Assembly (NCBI RefSeq): GCF_017875325.1
Contig: NZ_JAGGMN010000001.1
Coordinates: 2,128,140-2,192,139 of the forward strand
From: Methanofollis sp. W23
GTDB lineage: Archaea > Halobacteriota > Methanomicrobia > Methanomicrobiales > Methanofollaceae
DNA: 64,000 nt
Direction of reading: 5' to 3'
In this document: positions 17,783 through 26,322 of the stretch, one piece after another
How the letters are laid out: every line of letters starts with the position of its first letter
Numbering within the stretch: the stretch's first letter is position 1
Program-made: the position numbers and the translations under genes
Notes under the pieces: model-generated
Seen by the model: the letters and a program-made list of their open reading frames with translations, nothing else
Told to the model about the DNA's origin: nothing
The model's database searches: none

Positions 17783-18364
17783 ATGGCAAAAGGATATAAT
17801 GACCCTGCGATGGAAGAAAAGTTCCAGGACAGGTACTTCCACGCTACAACAGAAACAAACCCCGAATTTATCAAAGAGATAGAGCGGCTCGGCCGTACTC
17901 CCGCACATATGTGCTTCCAGTGCGGGACCTGCACAGGCTCCTGCCCCTCGGCACCCAGGTCGAGTTACCGGATCAGGAAGTTCATGCGCCGTGCCGTGCT
18001 TGGACTTGAGAAAGAGGCCCTGACCGACCCGGACCTCTGGCTCTGCACCACCTGTTACAGCTGCGCTGACCGGTGCCCGCGTGACATTGCCCCGACCGAC
18101 GTCATCATGGCAATGCGCAACCTCGCGTTCAAGGAAGACATCGTCCCCAGGAACTTCCTCAAGACGATCCAGCTCATCTACAAGACCGGTCACGGCGTGC
18201 CCAACAACGACGCGAACCGGGCTGCCCGGCTTAAACTCGGACTTGAGGCCGAACCTGAGACGACCCACAAGTACCCAGAGTTCATTCCAGGCATCCAGAA
18301 GATCTTGGACCATTACCATATGAAAGAGACTGCAGACAGAATCCTCTCAGAGGGTGAGCAGTAA
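17783..18364 (+). CDS. hdrC: Heterodisulfide reductase subunit C
   Basis: The 193-residue iron-sulfur protein has two canonical motifs, CFQCGTCTGSCP near residue 45 and CTTCYSCADRCP near residue 90. With HdrA and HdrB it forms the soluble complex that reduces CoM-S-S-CoB and bifurcates electrons to ferredoxin. HdrC carries electrons from the HdrA flavin to the HdrB catalytic clusters. There is no membrane helix, so this is the cytoplasmic HdrABC type. The stop runs directly into the hdrB start. Confidence 0.95.
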   Translation: MAKGYNDPAMEEKFQDRYFHATTETNPEFIKEIERLGRTPAHMCFQCGTCTGSCPSAPRSSYRIRKFMRRAVLGLEKEALTDPDLWLCTTCYSCADRCPRDIAPTDVIMAMRNLAFKEDIVPRNFLKTIQLIYKTGHGVPNNDANRAARLKLGLEAEPETTHKYPEFIPGIQKILDHYHMKETADRILSEGEQ

Positions 18365-19255
18365 ATGCACGAATATGCGTTTTTCCTCGGGTGCATTGCA
18401 CCGAACCGTTACCCAGGCTGCGAAGCGGCCGCCATCAGGACAAGCCGGAACGTCGGCATCGAACTTCTCCCTCTGAAGGGCGCAAGCTGCTGCCCGGCAC
18501 CGGGGGCATTCGGCGCGGTCGACCTCCGCGTCTGGTATGCGATGGCCGCCAGGAACATCTGTCTTGCCGAAGAGATGGGCAAGGACATCACCCTCATCTG
18601 CAACGGCTGCTACAAGTCGATCTACGAGGTCAACGAGCGGCTGAAAGAGGACGACGAGCTCCGTGACGAGGCCAACGAGGTTCTCGCCGAGATCGACATG
18701 GAGTTCAAGGGCTCAGTCGATGTCTACCACCTCGCCGAGCTCTACTATGACCCCAAGGTCTGCGGTGTCGAGAAGATCCGCGAGTCCGTGGTCAGGCCCC
18801 TCGACGGGACCAAGATCGCGGTCCACTACGGCTGCCACCTTCTCAAGCCACTCAAGGAGCGCCGGTTCACCAATTCCGAGAACCCGATGTGGATCGAGGA
18901 ACTCGTCGACGCCCTTGGTGCAGAATCTGTCCAGTACCGCAACAAGATGCAGTGCTGCGGTGCAGGCGGCGGTGTCCGCGGCTTTGACCTGGCCCACTCG
19001 CTCGATATCACGAACGAGAAGATGATCAATATCGCTGATGCAGGCGCAGACGCCCTCACTGAGGTCTGTCCGTTCTGTCAGCTCCAGTTCGACCGCGGTC
19101 AGGTCGAGATCAAAGACAAGTTTGGCATCGAATGGGGTCTTCCGGTGCTTCACTACAACGAACTGCTGGGACTTGCCCAGGGAATGAGCCCCCAGGAGCT
19201 TGCACTTGACCTCCACGCCATCGACTGCAAGCCGTTCCTGGACAAGATCCTGTAA
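18365..19255 (+). CDS. hdrB: Heterodisulfide reductase subunit B (catalytic)
   Basis: The 296-residue protein holds the two CCG-type cysteine motifs that bind noncubane iron-sulfur clusters: one around CNGCYKS with the preceding CCPAPGAFG, and one around CCGAGGGVRGFD with CPFCQLQF. These sites reduce the heterodisulfide CoM-S-S-CoB. The start MHEYAFFLGCIAPNRYPG and the length match the soluble HdrB family. It is coupled to hdrC upstream and hdrA downstream (13-base gap with GGGAGGA-type ribosome-binding site). Confidence 0.96.
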   Translation: MHEYAFFLGCIAPNRYPGCEAAAIRTSRNVGIELLPLKGASCCPAPGAFGAVDLRVWYAMAARNICLAEEMGKDITLICNGCYKSIYEVNERLKEDDELRDEANEVLAEIDMEFKGSVDVYHLAELYYDPKVCGVEKIRESVVRPLDGTKIAVHYGCHLLKPLKERRFTNSENPMWIEELVDALGAESVQYRNKMQCCGAGGGVRGFDLAHSLDITNEKMINIADAGADALTEVCPFCQLQFDRGQVEIKDKFGIEWGLPVLHYNELLGLAQGMSPQELALDLHAIDCKPFLDKIL

Positions 19256-19268
19256 GGGAGGAATATTC

Positions 19269-21284
19269 ATGGCAGAAGAGAAAAAACAGCCCAGAATAGG
19301 TGTGTTTGTGTGCCATTGCGGTACCAACATCGCCGGCACCATCGACGTGGAGGCAGTCAAGGATTATGCCACGACCCTCCCCAATGTCGCGGTCGCCGAT
19401 CACTATCAGTACATGTGCTCGACTCCGGGCCAGCAGATGATCAAGGACGCCATCAAGGAAAACGACCTGACCGGCGTCGTGGTCGCTGCCTGTACGCCCC
19501 GTCTCCACGAGCCGACCTTCAGGACGGCCACACAGGAAGGCGGTCTCAACCCGTTCAGGTTCGAGATGGCCAACATCCGTGACCAGAACTCCTGGGTCCA
19601 TATGCACGACTCCGAGGGTGCAACCGAAAAGGCAAAGGACGCCGTCAGGATCGCCGTTGCCAAGGCATCCCTTCTTGAGGATCTCTACCCCAAGAGCGTC
19701 CCGGTCGAACACGCCGCCATGGTCGTTGGTGGCGGTGTCGGTGGTATCCAGGCGGCACTCGACCTTGCAAACGCCGGGATCAAGACCTACCTCATCGAGA
19801 AGTCCCCGACGGTCGGCGGACGTATGTCCCAGCTCGACAAGACCTTCCCGACCCTCGACTGTTCACAGTGTATCCTTACCCCGAAGATGGTGGACGTCGG
19901 GCGTCACCCGAACATCGAACTCCACACCTACACCGAGGTCGAGGCAGTCGACGGCTACATCGGCAACTTCGAGATCACCCTCAGAAAGAAGGCCAGGGGG
20001 GTCATGAGCCAGGACGAGGCCACGGCCAAAGGGATCATCGGCGGCGGGTGTAACGGCTGCGGCGACTGTGAAGCAGCCTGTCCGGTCATCAAGCCCAACC
20101 CCTTCGAGCTCGGGATGGCACCAAGAAAGGCCATCTACATCTACCACCCGCAGGTTGTGCCTCTGGTCTATACCGTCGACTTTGACTCCTGTGTGAAGTG
20201 CGGTCTCTGTGTCGAGGCCTGTGGCGACAAGAAAGCCATCGACCTTGAGATGGAGGACACCTTCGAGACCGTCAAGGTCGGAAGTGTCATCCTCGCAACC
20301 GGGTACGAGATGTTCCCGATCGAGAAAAAGCGCGAGTGGGGCTACAAACAGTTCGACAACGTCATCACCTCACTCGAGTTTGAGCGCCTCATCTGTGCCT
20401 CCGGTCCGACCGGCGGTCACCTGGTCCGCCCGTCTGACGGCGAGACCCCGATGAAGGTCGCCTTCCTGCTCTGTGCAGGCTCTCGTGACAACACTGGTGT
20501 CGGCAAGCCGTACTGCAGCCGGTTCTGCTGCATGTACTCGCTCAAGCACGCCCACCAGGTCATGGAAAAGATCCCGGGATGCCAGCCCTACATCTTCTAC
20601 ATGGACATCAGGTCCTTTGGCAAGATGTACGAGGAGTTCTACTATCGTATCCAGAACGAGGGTGCGAAGTTCATCCGTGGCCGTGTGGCCAACATCCTCG
20701 AAGACCCGAAGACCAAGAACCTGCACGTCTATGCAGAGGACACCCTGCTCGGGCGTCCGGTCGACATCGAGGTCGACATGGCCGTGCTCGCCGCGGCGAT
20801 TCAGCCTGCAGCAGATACCGACCACGTCAGACACCTGTTTGGCGTGTCCTGCTCACAGGACGGATGGCTTCTTGAGGCCCACCCGAAGCTGAACCCGTGC
20901 GGGACCACGACCGCGGGGATCTTCCTCGCCGGCGTCTGCCAGGGGCCAAAGGATATCCCTGACACCGTCGCCCAGGCCGAAGGTGCAGCTTCCGCCGCAT
21001 CCATCCCGATCCACATGGGCAAGGTCGACCTCGAACCGTACTTCGCCCAGTGCATCGAGGAGAAGTGTGCGGGTTGTGGGATGTGCATCAACCAGTGCCC
21101 GTACTCCGCACTCGAACTCATCGAGAAGGACGGCAGGACGGTCATGCACGTGACCGAAGCAAAGTGTAAGGGCTGCGGGACCTGTGGTGGGTTCTGTCCA
21201 GGTGGTGCGATCTACATGCAACACTTCACCACACCGCAGATCGTGGCCCAGATCGATGCATTCCTCCTTGGAGGTGAGGAGTAA
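19269..21284 (+). CDS. hdrA: Heterodisulfide reductase subunit A (FAD, electron bifurcating)
   Basis: The 671-residue flavoprotein contains an N-terminal cysteine-rich part, the FAD-binding VVGGGVGGIQAALDLANAG and the Hdr-specific CSQCILTPKM. It then has CNGCGDCEAACP, CVKCGLCVEAC, and two C-terminal ferredoxin motifs, CAGCGMCINQCP and CKGCGTCGGFCP. In the complex it splits electrons between heterodisulfide and ferredoxin. The ATG at 19269 follows a GGGAGG site; the upstream frame overlaps hdrB and was rejected. It is followed without a gap by mvhD. Confidence 0.96.
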   Translation: MAEEKKQPRIGVFVCHCGTNIAGTIDVEAVKDYATTLPNVAVADHYQYMCSTPGQQMIKDAIKENDLTGVVVAACTPRLHEPTFRTATQEGGLNPFRFEMANIRDQNSWVHMHDSEGATEKAKDAVRIAVAKASLLEDLYPKSVPVEHAAMVVGGGVGGIQAALDLANAGIKTYLIEKSPTVGGRMSQLDKTFPTLDCSQCILTPKMVDVGRHPNIELHTYTEVEAVDGYIGNFEITLRKKARGVMSQDEATAKGIIGGGCNGCGDCEAACPVIKPNPFELGMAPRKAIYIYHPQVVPLVYTVDFDSCVKCGLCVEACGDKKAIDLEMEDTFETVKVGSVILATGYEMFPIEKKREWGYKQFDNVITSLEFERLICASGPTGGHLVRPSDGETPMKVAFLLCAGSRDNTGVGKPYCSRFCCMYSLKHAHQVMEKIPGCQPYIFYMDIRSFGKMYEEFYYRIQNEGAKFIRGRVANILEDPKTKNLHVYAEDTLLGRPVDIEVDMAVLAAAIQPAADTDHVRHLFGVSCSQDGWLLEAHPKLNPCGTTTAGIFLAGVCQGPKDIPDTVAQAEGAASAASIPIHMGKVDLEPYFAQCIEEKCAGCGMCINQCPYSALELIEKDGRTVMHVTEAKCKGCGTCGGFCPGGAIYMQHFTTPQIVAQIDAFLLGGEE

Positions 21285-21710
21285 ATGGCAGAAGAAGAAT
21301 GGCAGCCGAAGATCATCGCAATCATCTGCAACTGGTGTTCTTACGCTGGTGCAGACCTCGCGGGCAGTGCCCGTACCCAGTACCCGCCTGACGTCCGTGC
21401 CATCCGTGTGATGTGCACCGGGCGTGTCGACCCGCTCTTCATCATGAAGGCCTTTGCCGACGGTGCCGATGGGGTGCTCGTCTCCGGGTGCCACTTCGGT
21501 GACTGTCACTACATCGCGGGCAACTACAAGTGTGCCAAGAGGATGTTCCTCCTCAAGAGTGTCCTCAAGGACCTTGGGATCGATGACAAGCGTCTTAGAA
21601 TGACCTTTGTCTCTGCATCTGAGGGTGCCAAGTGGGCAATGGTCATGGAAGACGTCGTCAAGACCGTCAAGGAACTGGGTCCAAGCCCCATCAACCAGCT
21701 GAAGCAGTAA
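21285..21710 (+). CDS. mvhD: MvhD-type electron-transfer subunit
   Basis: The 141-residue protein matches the [2Fe-2S] subunit MvhD, which connects HdrA to an electron-donating hydrogenase or formate dehydrogenase. Conserved cysteines are in CNWCSYAGADLAG, VMCTGRVDP and GCHFGDCHY. No mvhA or mvhG (NiFe hydrogenase) genes follow; instead fwdD does, so the donor enzyme is encoded elsewhere, perhaps formate dehydrogenase or F420-reducing hydrogenase. The start immediately follows the hdrA stop, so the two are coupled. Confidence 0.93.
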   Translation: MAEEEWQPKIIAIICNWCSYAGADLAGSARTQYPPDVRAIRVMCTGRVDPLFIMKAFADGADGVLVSGCHFGDCHYIAGNYKCAKRMFLLKSVLKDLGIDDKRLRMTFVSASEGAKWAMVMEDVVKTVKELGPSPINQLKQ

Positions 21711-22130
21711 ATGCCGGAGGTTATTACGGTGCCAGAAATCGAATTAAACCTCATATCCGGGCGGAGCATCCAGCAGGGTGTTTCAATGGAGGCGGGCAAG
21801 GAAAAGCCCGCCTACACCAAGGCTTGCGGCATCATCGAGATGGATGATGCCGACTTCAAGCGTCTGGGCGCCTGGAGAAATACCAATGTCCGTGTCACCA
21901 GCGAATACGGTAGCGTCGTCGTGAAAGCAGTGCAGACCACCCAGGGCCCCCACCCTGGGCTTGCCTTCATCCCCATGGGACCGTGGGCAAACATGGTCAT
22001 CAGCCCGAAGACCTACTCGACCGGGATGCCGACCTTCAAGGGCGTACCGGTCACCGTCGACGTTGCTGAAGATGAGCCAGTGTACGATTCACTCGACCTC
22101 GTCCGCAAAGCCTGCAAGGGTGAGATCTAA
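21711..22130 (+). CDS. fwdD: Formylmethanofuran dehydrogenase subunit D
   Basis: This protein of up to 139 residues is the C-terminal-like molybdopterin-binding (dinucleotide-binding) domain of the formate-dehydrogenase-type core, encoded separately in Fwd/Fmd enzymes. The typical TKACGIIEMDD and GPHPGLAFIPMGPWANMV stretches are visible. The annotated ATG is at 21711, but GGAGG at 21715-21719 is better placed for a GTG at 21729 (VPEIELNLISG), which may be the true start. It works with FwdB to hold the tungsten or molybdenum cofactor. Confidence 0.9.
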   Translation: MPEVITVPEIELNLISGRSIQQGVSMEAGKEKPAYTKACGIIEMDDADFKRLGAWRNTNVRVTSEYGSVVVKAVQTTQGPHPGLAFIPMGPWANMVISPKTYSTGMPTFKGVPVTVDVAEDEPVYDSLDLVRKACKGEI

Positions 22131-23446
22131 TGGCAAAGATTATCTCTGACGTAGTCTGTCCGTTCTGTGGAACGCTCTGTGACGACCTGGAAGTCAAGGT
22201 CTCTGACGACGGCAAAGAGATCCTCGAGGTCTACAATGCCTGTGTCATCGGCACAGAGAAGTTCCTTCACTCCCAGGCAGAAGACCGCCTGAAGGTCCCG
22301 CAGATGCAGGATGAAGAGGGCAACTCGAAGGACGTCAGCGTCGACGACGCCGTCGAGTACACCGCCCAGATGCTCTGCAACGCAAAGAAGCCCCTCATGT
22401 ACGGCTGGTCCTCCACCAACTGTGAGGCACAGTCGGTGGGCCACGAGATCGCCGAACTTGTCGGAGCGGTCGTCGACAACACCGCCACGGTCTGTCACGG
22501 CACCACCCTCATCGCACTCCAGGATGTCGGTGTGCCAAGCTGCACCCTTGGTGAGGTCAAGAACCGTGCCGACCGGATCGTCTTCTGGGGCTGCAACCCT
22601 GCCCACGCTCACCCAAGGCACATGAGCAGGTACTCCATCTTCCCACGTGGGTTCTTCACCGGGAAGGGCCACAAGGCACGCAAGATGGTCGTCGTCGACC
22701 CGCGCAGCACTGACACGGCAAAGATGGCCGACCTCCACATGCAGATCGAGCAGGGCCGCGACTACGAACTGCTCAGCGCCCTGCGTGTTGCCATCCGCGG
22801 CAACCCGCTGCCTGAAACCGTCGCCGGGATCCCGAGAGAGACGATCCAGGATGTCGCCGAAACTCTTAAATCAGGCCGCTTCGTGATCATCTTCTTCGGT
22901 ATGGGAGTCACGCAGTCGCTCTCCAAGAACCACAACATCGATATAGCCATCTCGCTGACCCGCGACCTTAACGACTACACCAAGGCGGCCATCATGCCGA
23001 TGCGTGGTCACTACAATGTCACGGGCTCAGGGCAGGTGCTTGGCTGGCAGTTCGGATACCCGTTCTGCGTGGACCTCTCCCGCGGCTTTGCCCGCTACAA
23101 TCCAGGGGACTCCACCTCAAACGACCTGCTCCGCAGGGGCGAGGTCGACGCGGTCTTCGTCCTGGGATCTGACCCGGGTGCACACTTCCCGATCTCCTCG
23201 GTGAAGAAGATCGCACACCTCCCGTCAGTCTGTGTCGACCCGCATTTCACCCCGACCTCCGCCGTCTGCAAACTCCACATGCCAGTCGCGTTCGTCGGTG
23301 TTGAGGAGGCGGGTTGTGCCTACCGGATGGACAATGTCCCAATCGAGACCAGGAAGGTCGTCGATGCCCCAGAAGGCATGCTCAGCGACGAGGAATTCCT
23401 CAAGCGTGTACTCACACGGGTAAAGGAGATCAAGGGGGTTGCGTGA
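22130..23446 (+). CDS. fwdB: Formylmethanofuran dehydrogenase subunit B (W/Mo catalytic)
   Basis: The 438-residue protein is the molybdopterin-dependent formate-dehydrogenase-like subunit that reduces CO2 to formate before FwdA attaches it to methanofuran. The N-terminal CPFCGTLCDD binds a [4Fe-4S] cluster. Cys122-His123 in TVCHGTT corresponds to the metal-ligand cysteine and adjacent catalytic histidine of characterised Fwd. A cysteine rather than selenocysteine codon is used. The start overlaps the fwdD stop by one base. Tungsten or molybdenum use cannot be decided from sequence. Confidence 0.95.
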   Translation: MAKIISDVVCPFCGTLCDDLEVKVSDDGKEILEVYNACVIGTEKFLHSQAEDRLKVPQMQDEEGNSKDVSVDDAVEYTAQMLCNAKKPLMYGWSSTNCEAQSVGHEIAELVGAVVDNTATVCHGTTLIALQDVGVPSCTLGEVKNRADRIVFWGCNPAHAHPRHMSRYSIFPRGFFTGKGHKARKMVVVDPRSTDTAKMADLHMQIEQGRDYELLSALRVAIRGNPLPETVAGIPRETIQDVAETLKSGRFVIIFFGMGVTQSLSKNHNIDIAISLTRDLNDYTKAAIMPMRGHYNVTGSGQVLGWQFGYPFCVDLSRGFARYNPGDSTSNDLLRRGEVDAVFVLGSDPGAHFPISSVKKIAHLPSVCVDPHFTPTSAVCKLHMPVAFVGVEEAGCAYRMDNVPIETRKVVDAPEGMLSDEEFLKRVLTRVKEIKGVA

Positions 23447-23447
23447 A

Positions 23448-25157
23448 ATGGTAGAATATCTGATCAAGAACGGTTTCGTCTTCGACCCGGTGCTCGGGAT
23501 CAACGGTGACAAGACCGATGTTGCCATCAAAGACGGCAAGATCGTCAAGTCGACCGAGATCAAGAACCCGAAGGTCATCGACGCAGCCGGCAAAACAGTG
23601 ATGGCTGGCGGGGTGGACATTCACGCCCACGTCGCCGGGCCAAAGGTCAACCTCGGCAGAAACTACCGTCCTGAAGATAAACTCTTCAATTGCAAACCTG
23701 GAAAGGGTGCAATGAGGATGACAGGCGGGTTCTCGGTCCCAACAGTCTTCAGGACCGGGTACAAGTACGCCCAGATGGGCTACACGACCGTAATGGAAGC
23801 GGCAATGCCGCCGCTGTACGCCCGTCACGTCCATGAAGAGATGCGGGACACTCCGATCCTTGACCAGGGGGCCTACCCGGTCTTCGGGAACAACTGGTTT
23901 GTCCTTGAGTACCTCAAGAACCATGAGGTCGAGAATACCGCGGCCTACATGTCCTGGCTGCTGCGGACCACCAAGGGTTACGCCGTCAAGATCGTCAACC
24001 CGGGCGGCACCGAAGCCTGGGGCTGGGGTCTGAACTGCAACTCGATCCATGACCCGGTCCCGTACTTCGACATCACCCCGGCCCAGATCATGAAGGGATT
24101 GATGGAGGCAAACGAGGCCCTGAGGCTCCCGCACTCCGTCCACATCCACACCAACAACCTGGGCAACCCTGGCAACTACGAGACCACCCTCGACACCTTC
24201 AAGCTCTTCGAGGGCGAGAAGCCGAACAACGACTTCGGGCGTAACCAGGTCATGCACCACACCCACGTACAGTTCCACTCGTACGGCGGGGACAGCTGGC
24301 GCAACGTGGAGTCCAAGGCCGACAAGATCATGGACTATGTCAACAGCCACGACAACATGACCATGGACCTTGGCTGTGTCACCCTGGACGAGACCACGAC
24401 GATGACCGCAGACGGTCCGTTCGAGCACCACCTCACCGAGCTCAACCACCTCAAGTGGGCAAACACCGATGTGGAACTTGAGACCGCAGCAGGCGTCGTC
24501 CCGTACATCTACGCACCAAATGTCAAAGTCTGCGGCATCCAGTGGGCTATCGGGCTTGAACTCGGCCTGATGGCCAAGGACCCGATGCGGGTCTTCATCA
24601 CCACCGACCACCCGAACGCAGGTCCGTTCTTCAGGTACCCGCGGGTCATGAAGTGGCTGATGAGCAAGGACGCCCGTGAAGCCCAGATGGACTCGTTCAA
24701 GTGGGCAGAGAAGGTCAGGGACGCCACGTTCCTCTCCGGCATCGACCGTGAGCTGACACTCTACGAGATCGCGGCAATGACCAGGGCAGGCACGGCCCAG
24801 GCGCTCGGTCTCAAGGATAGGTACGGCAGTCTTACCCCAGGTCTTGAAGGAGATGTTGCAGTCTATGACTACAACCCCGAGACCGCGGAGGACCCAGAAC
24901 TCATCGAGAAGGCCTTCAGCAACGCGGCGTACCTCTTCAAGGGCGGCGAAATGGTCGTCAAGGAGGGCGAGGTCGTCAGCAACGGGAACAAGAAGACGCT
25001 GTGGGTCGACGCCAAGGTTGCGGAGAACCCACAGGTCCAGAGGGACGTCGCCGAGAAGTTCCTGCGGTACTACACGGTCACCCAGGCAAACTATGAGGTG
25101 AACGAGAAGATCTTCATGAAGAACCCGTACAGGATCGAGGTCGACGCAACCCAGTGA
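23448..25157 (+). CDS. fwdA: Formylmethanofuran dehydrogenase subunit A (amidohydrolase)
   Basis: The 569-residue protein belongs to the amidohydrolase superfamily. GVDIHAHVAG near residue 55 supplies metal-ligand histidines, and KIVNPGG and HTNNLGNPGN are further conserved stretches. It condenses formate from FwdB with methanofuran at a dinuclear metal site reached through an internal tunnel. The ATG at 23448 overlaps no coding sequence and follows AGGGGGT; the listed in-frame TTG nine bases earlier is less likely. It is followed by fwdC. Confidence 0.96.
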   Translation: MVEYLIKNGFVFDPVLGINGDKTDVAIKDGKIVKSTEIKNPKVIDAAGKTVMAGGVDIHAHVAGPKVNLGRNYRPEDKLFNCKPGKGAMRMTGGFSVPTVFRTGYKYAQMGYTTVMEAAMPPLYARHVHEEMRDTPILDQGAYPVFGNNWFVLEYLKNHEVENTAAYMSWLLRTTKGYAVKIVNPGGTEAWGWGLNCNSIHDPVPYFDITPAQIMKGLMEANEALRLPHSVHIHTNNLGNPGNYETTLDTFKLFEGEKPNNDFGRNQVMHHTHVQFHSYGGDSWRNVESKADKIMDYVNSHDNMTMDLGCVTLDETTTMTADGPFEHHLTELNHLKWANTDVELETAAGVVPYIYAPNVKVCGIQWAIGLELGLMAKDPMRVFITTDHPNAGPFFRYPRVMKWLMSKDAREAQMDSFKWAEKVRDATFLSGIDRELTLYEIAAMTRAGTAQALGLKDRYGSLTPGLEGDVAVYDYNPETAEDPELIEKAFSNAAYLFKGGEMVVKEGEVVSNGNKKTLWVDAKVAENPQVQRDVAEKFLRYYTVTQANYEVNEKIFMKNPYRIEVDATQ

Positions 25158-25167
25158 GGAGATGACG

Positions 25168-25968
25168 ATGGAGACGGTAACACTGACACCAAAGGAGCAG
25201 TCCGAGCTCTATATCGATGCGGAGAACATCACCCCTGACACCTTTGCAGGGAAGTCCGCCGCGGAGATCGCCGAACTGCAGGTCTTTGAAGGGAACCAGA
25301 CCCAGACCCTGGGCCAGTACTTTGAGGTCGCCGGCACGGCCGGCGCCACGGCCGAGGAGACGAAGATCGTCATCAAAGGCGATGTCACCAAGGTCAAGTA
25401 CATTGGTATGCGGATGACTGGCGGCGAGATCGTCGTCGAAGGCTCAGCCGACATGTACGTCGGGGCCTGGATGGAAGGCGGCAGGATCCATGTGCAGGGG
25501 AATGTCGACTCTTTCTCTGGTACCGGTATGAAAGGTGGCGAGATCGAGGTCGACGGCAATGCCGGAAACTACCTCGGTGCCGCCTATCGCGGGGACTGGA
25601 GAGGTATGCAGGCTGGCACGATCCGTGTGCACGGAGATGCCGGATCTGACCTTGGAACCTTCATGAATGGCGGGACCATCATCGTCGAGGGCGACGTGGA
25701 CGTCCACGTCGGCACCCACGCCGAGGGTGGGACCATCATCGTCAAGGGGAATGGCACATCCAAGATTGGCGGTCAGATGGTGAAAGGGGAGATCTATGTC
25801 TTCGGCACCATCGACGTCATGATGCCCGGCTATATCTACCGAGAAGATGTGGACCTTGAAGTCGATGGCGATTCGGCCAGGTTCGCCCTCTTTGAGGGCG
25901 ACATGGGCGAGCGTCATTCAAAGCGGAAAGGTCAGGTCATCTACGGTAAAATTTACCAGAAATACTAA
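25168..25968 (+). CDS. fwdC: Formylmethanofuran dehydrogenase subunit C
   Basis: This protein of 266 residues shows the repeated GG-I-V-x-G pattern (for example MTGGEIVVEG, MEGGRIHVQG, MKGGEIEVDG, MNGGTIIVEG) of the glutamate-synthase C-terminal-like beta-helix fold. In Fwd it scaffolds the A and B subunits. A GAGGAG site ends at 25161, so the ATG at 25168 (METVTLTP) has better spacing than the ATG at 25162. It is the last gene of the operon and is followed by a T-run. Confidence 0.94.
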   Translation: METVTLTPKEQSELYIDAENITPDTFAGKSAAEIAELQVFEGNQTQTLGQYFEVAGTAGATAEETKIVIKGDVTKVKYIGMRMTGGEIVVEGSADMYVGAWMEGGRIHVQGNVDSFSGTGMKGGEIEVDGNAGNYLGAAYRGDWRGMQAGTIRVHGDAGSDLGTFMNGGTIIVEGDVDVHVGTHAEGGTIIVKGNGTSKIGGQMVKGEIYVFGTIDVMMPGYIYREDVDLEVDGDSARFALFEGDMGERHSKRKGQVIYGKIYQKY

Positions 25969-25975
25969 ATATCAC

Positions 25976-25990
25976 CCTTCTTTTTTTCTA
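25976..25990 (+). terminator. T-run terminator of the fwd-hdr operon
   Basis: An uninterrupted run of T residues follows the fwdC stop within about twenty bases, typical of archaeal termination. Confidence 0.6.
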
Positions 25991-26322
25991 CAAAAGAGCG
26001 CAAGCCCGGATGTTATATTTCCCGAAGTATAATATCATATCGTAACACGCATTGCAAATTATCTCGCACAACCCCTTGCTCCACACGTGGCATGAGGCCA
26101 CCCTATTTGAATCTTCTTCCATTACATCAATATATCTATGTATATATACCTCGGCAGACAGGTCCAAAGATAGCAATGCTTATATGCCGAGATGGTGACT
26201 ATGCAATTGTCCCTTGAGGGACGTGCAGTAGCATCATCAGCAATTATCAGCGATTCCTTTAGCGATTCACTACACAGTTCCTGTATTGTATTGGTAGATA
26301 CATCTCATTTGGAGGAAATTAT
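25991..26322 (+). promoter_or_regulatory. mcr promoter and leader
   Basis: This AT-rich spacer contains two TATA candidates, tgtatatata at 26139-26148 and cttatatg at 26179-26186. Use of the second predicts a start near 26210 and a leader of about 115 bases, long for an archaeal mRNA. A strong ribosome-binding site, GGAGG, lies at 26311-26315, eight bases before the mcrB ATG. The leader includes cccttgaggg and several short inverted repeats that could fold. No open reading frame of quality is seen. Confidence 0.6.

Noticed and set aside
16841-18319. Minus-strand open frame of 492 codons
   Set aside because: It lies wholly antisense to fwdF and hdrC, whose cysteine motifs are unmistakable; long antisense frames are common in GC-rich genes with biased third positions.
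23430-24611. Minus-strand open frame of 393 codons
   Set aside because: Antisense to fwdA, a clear gene; no start signals or domain pattern of its own.
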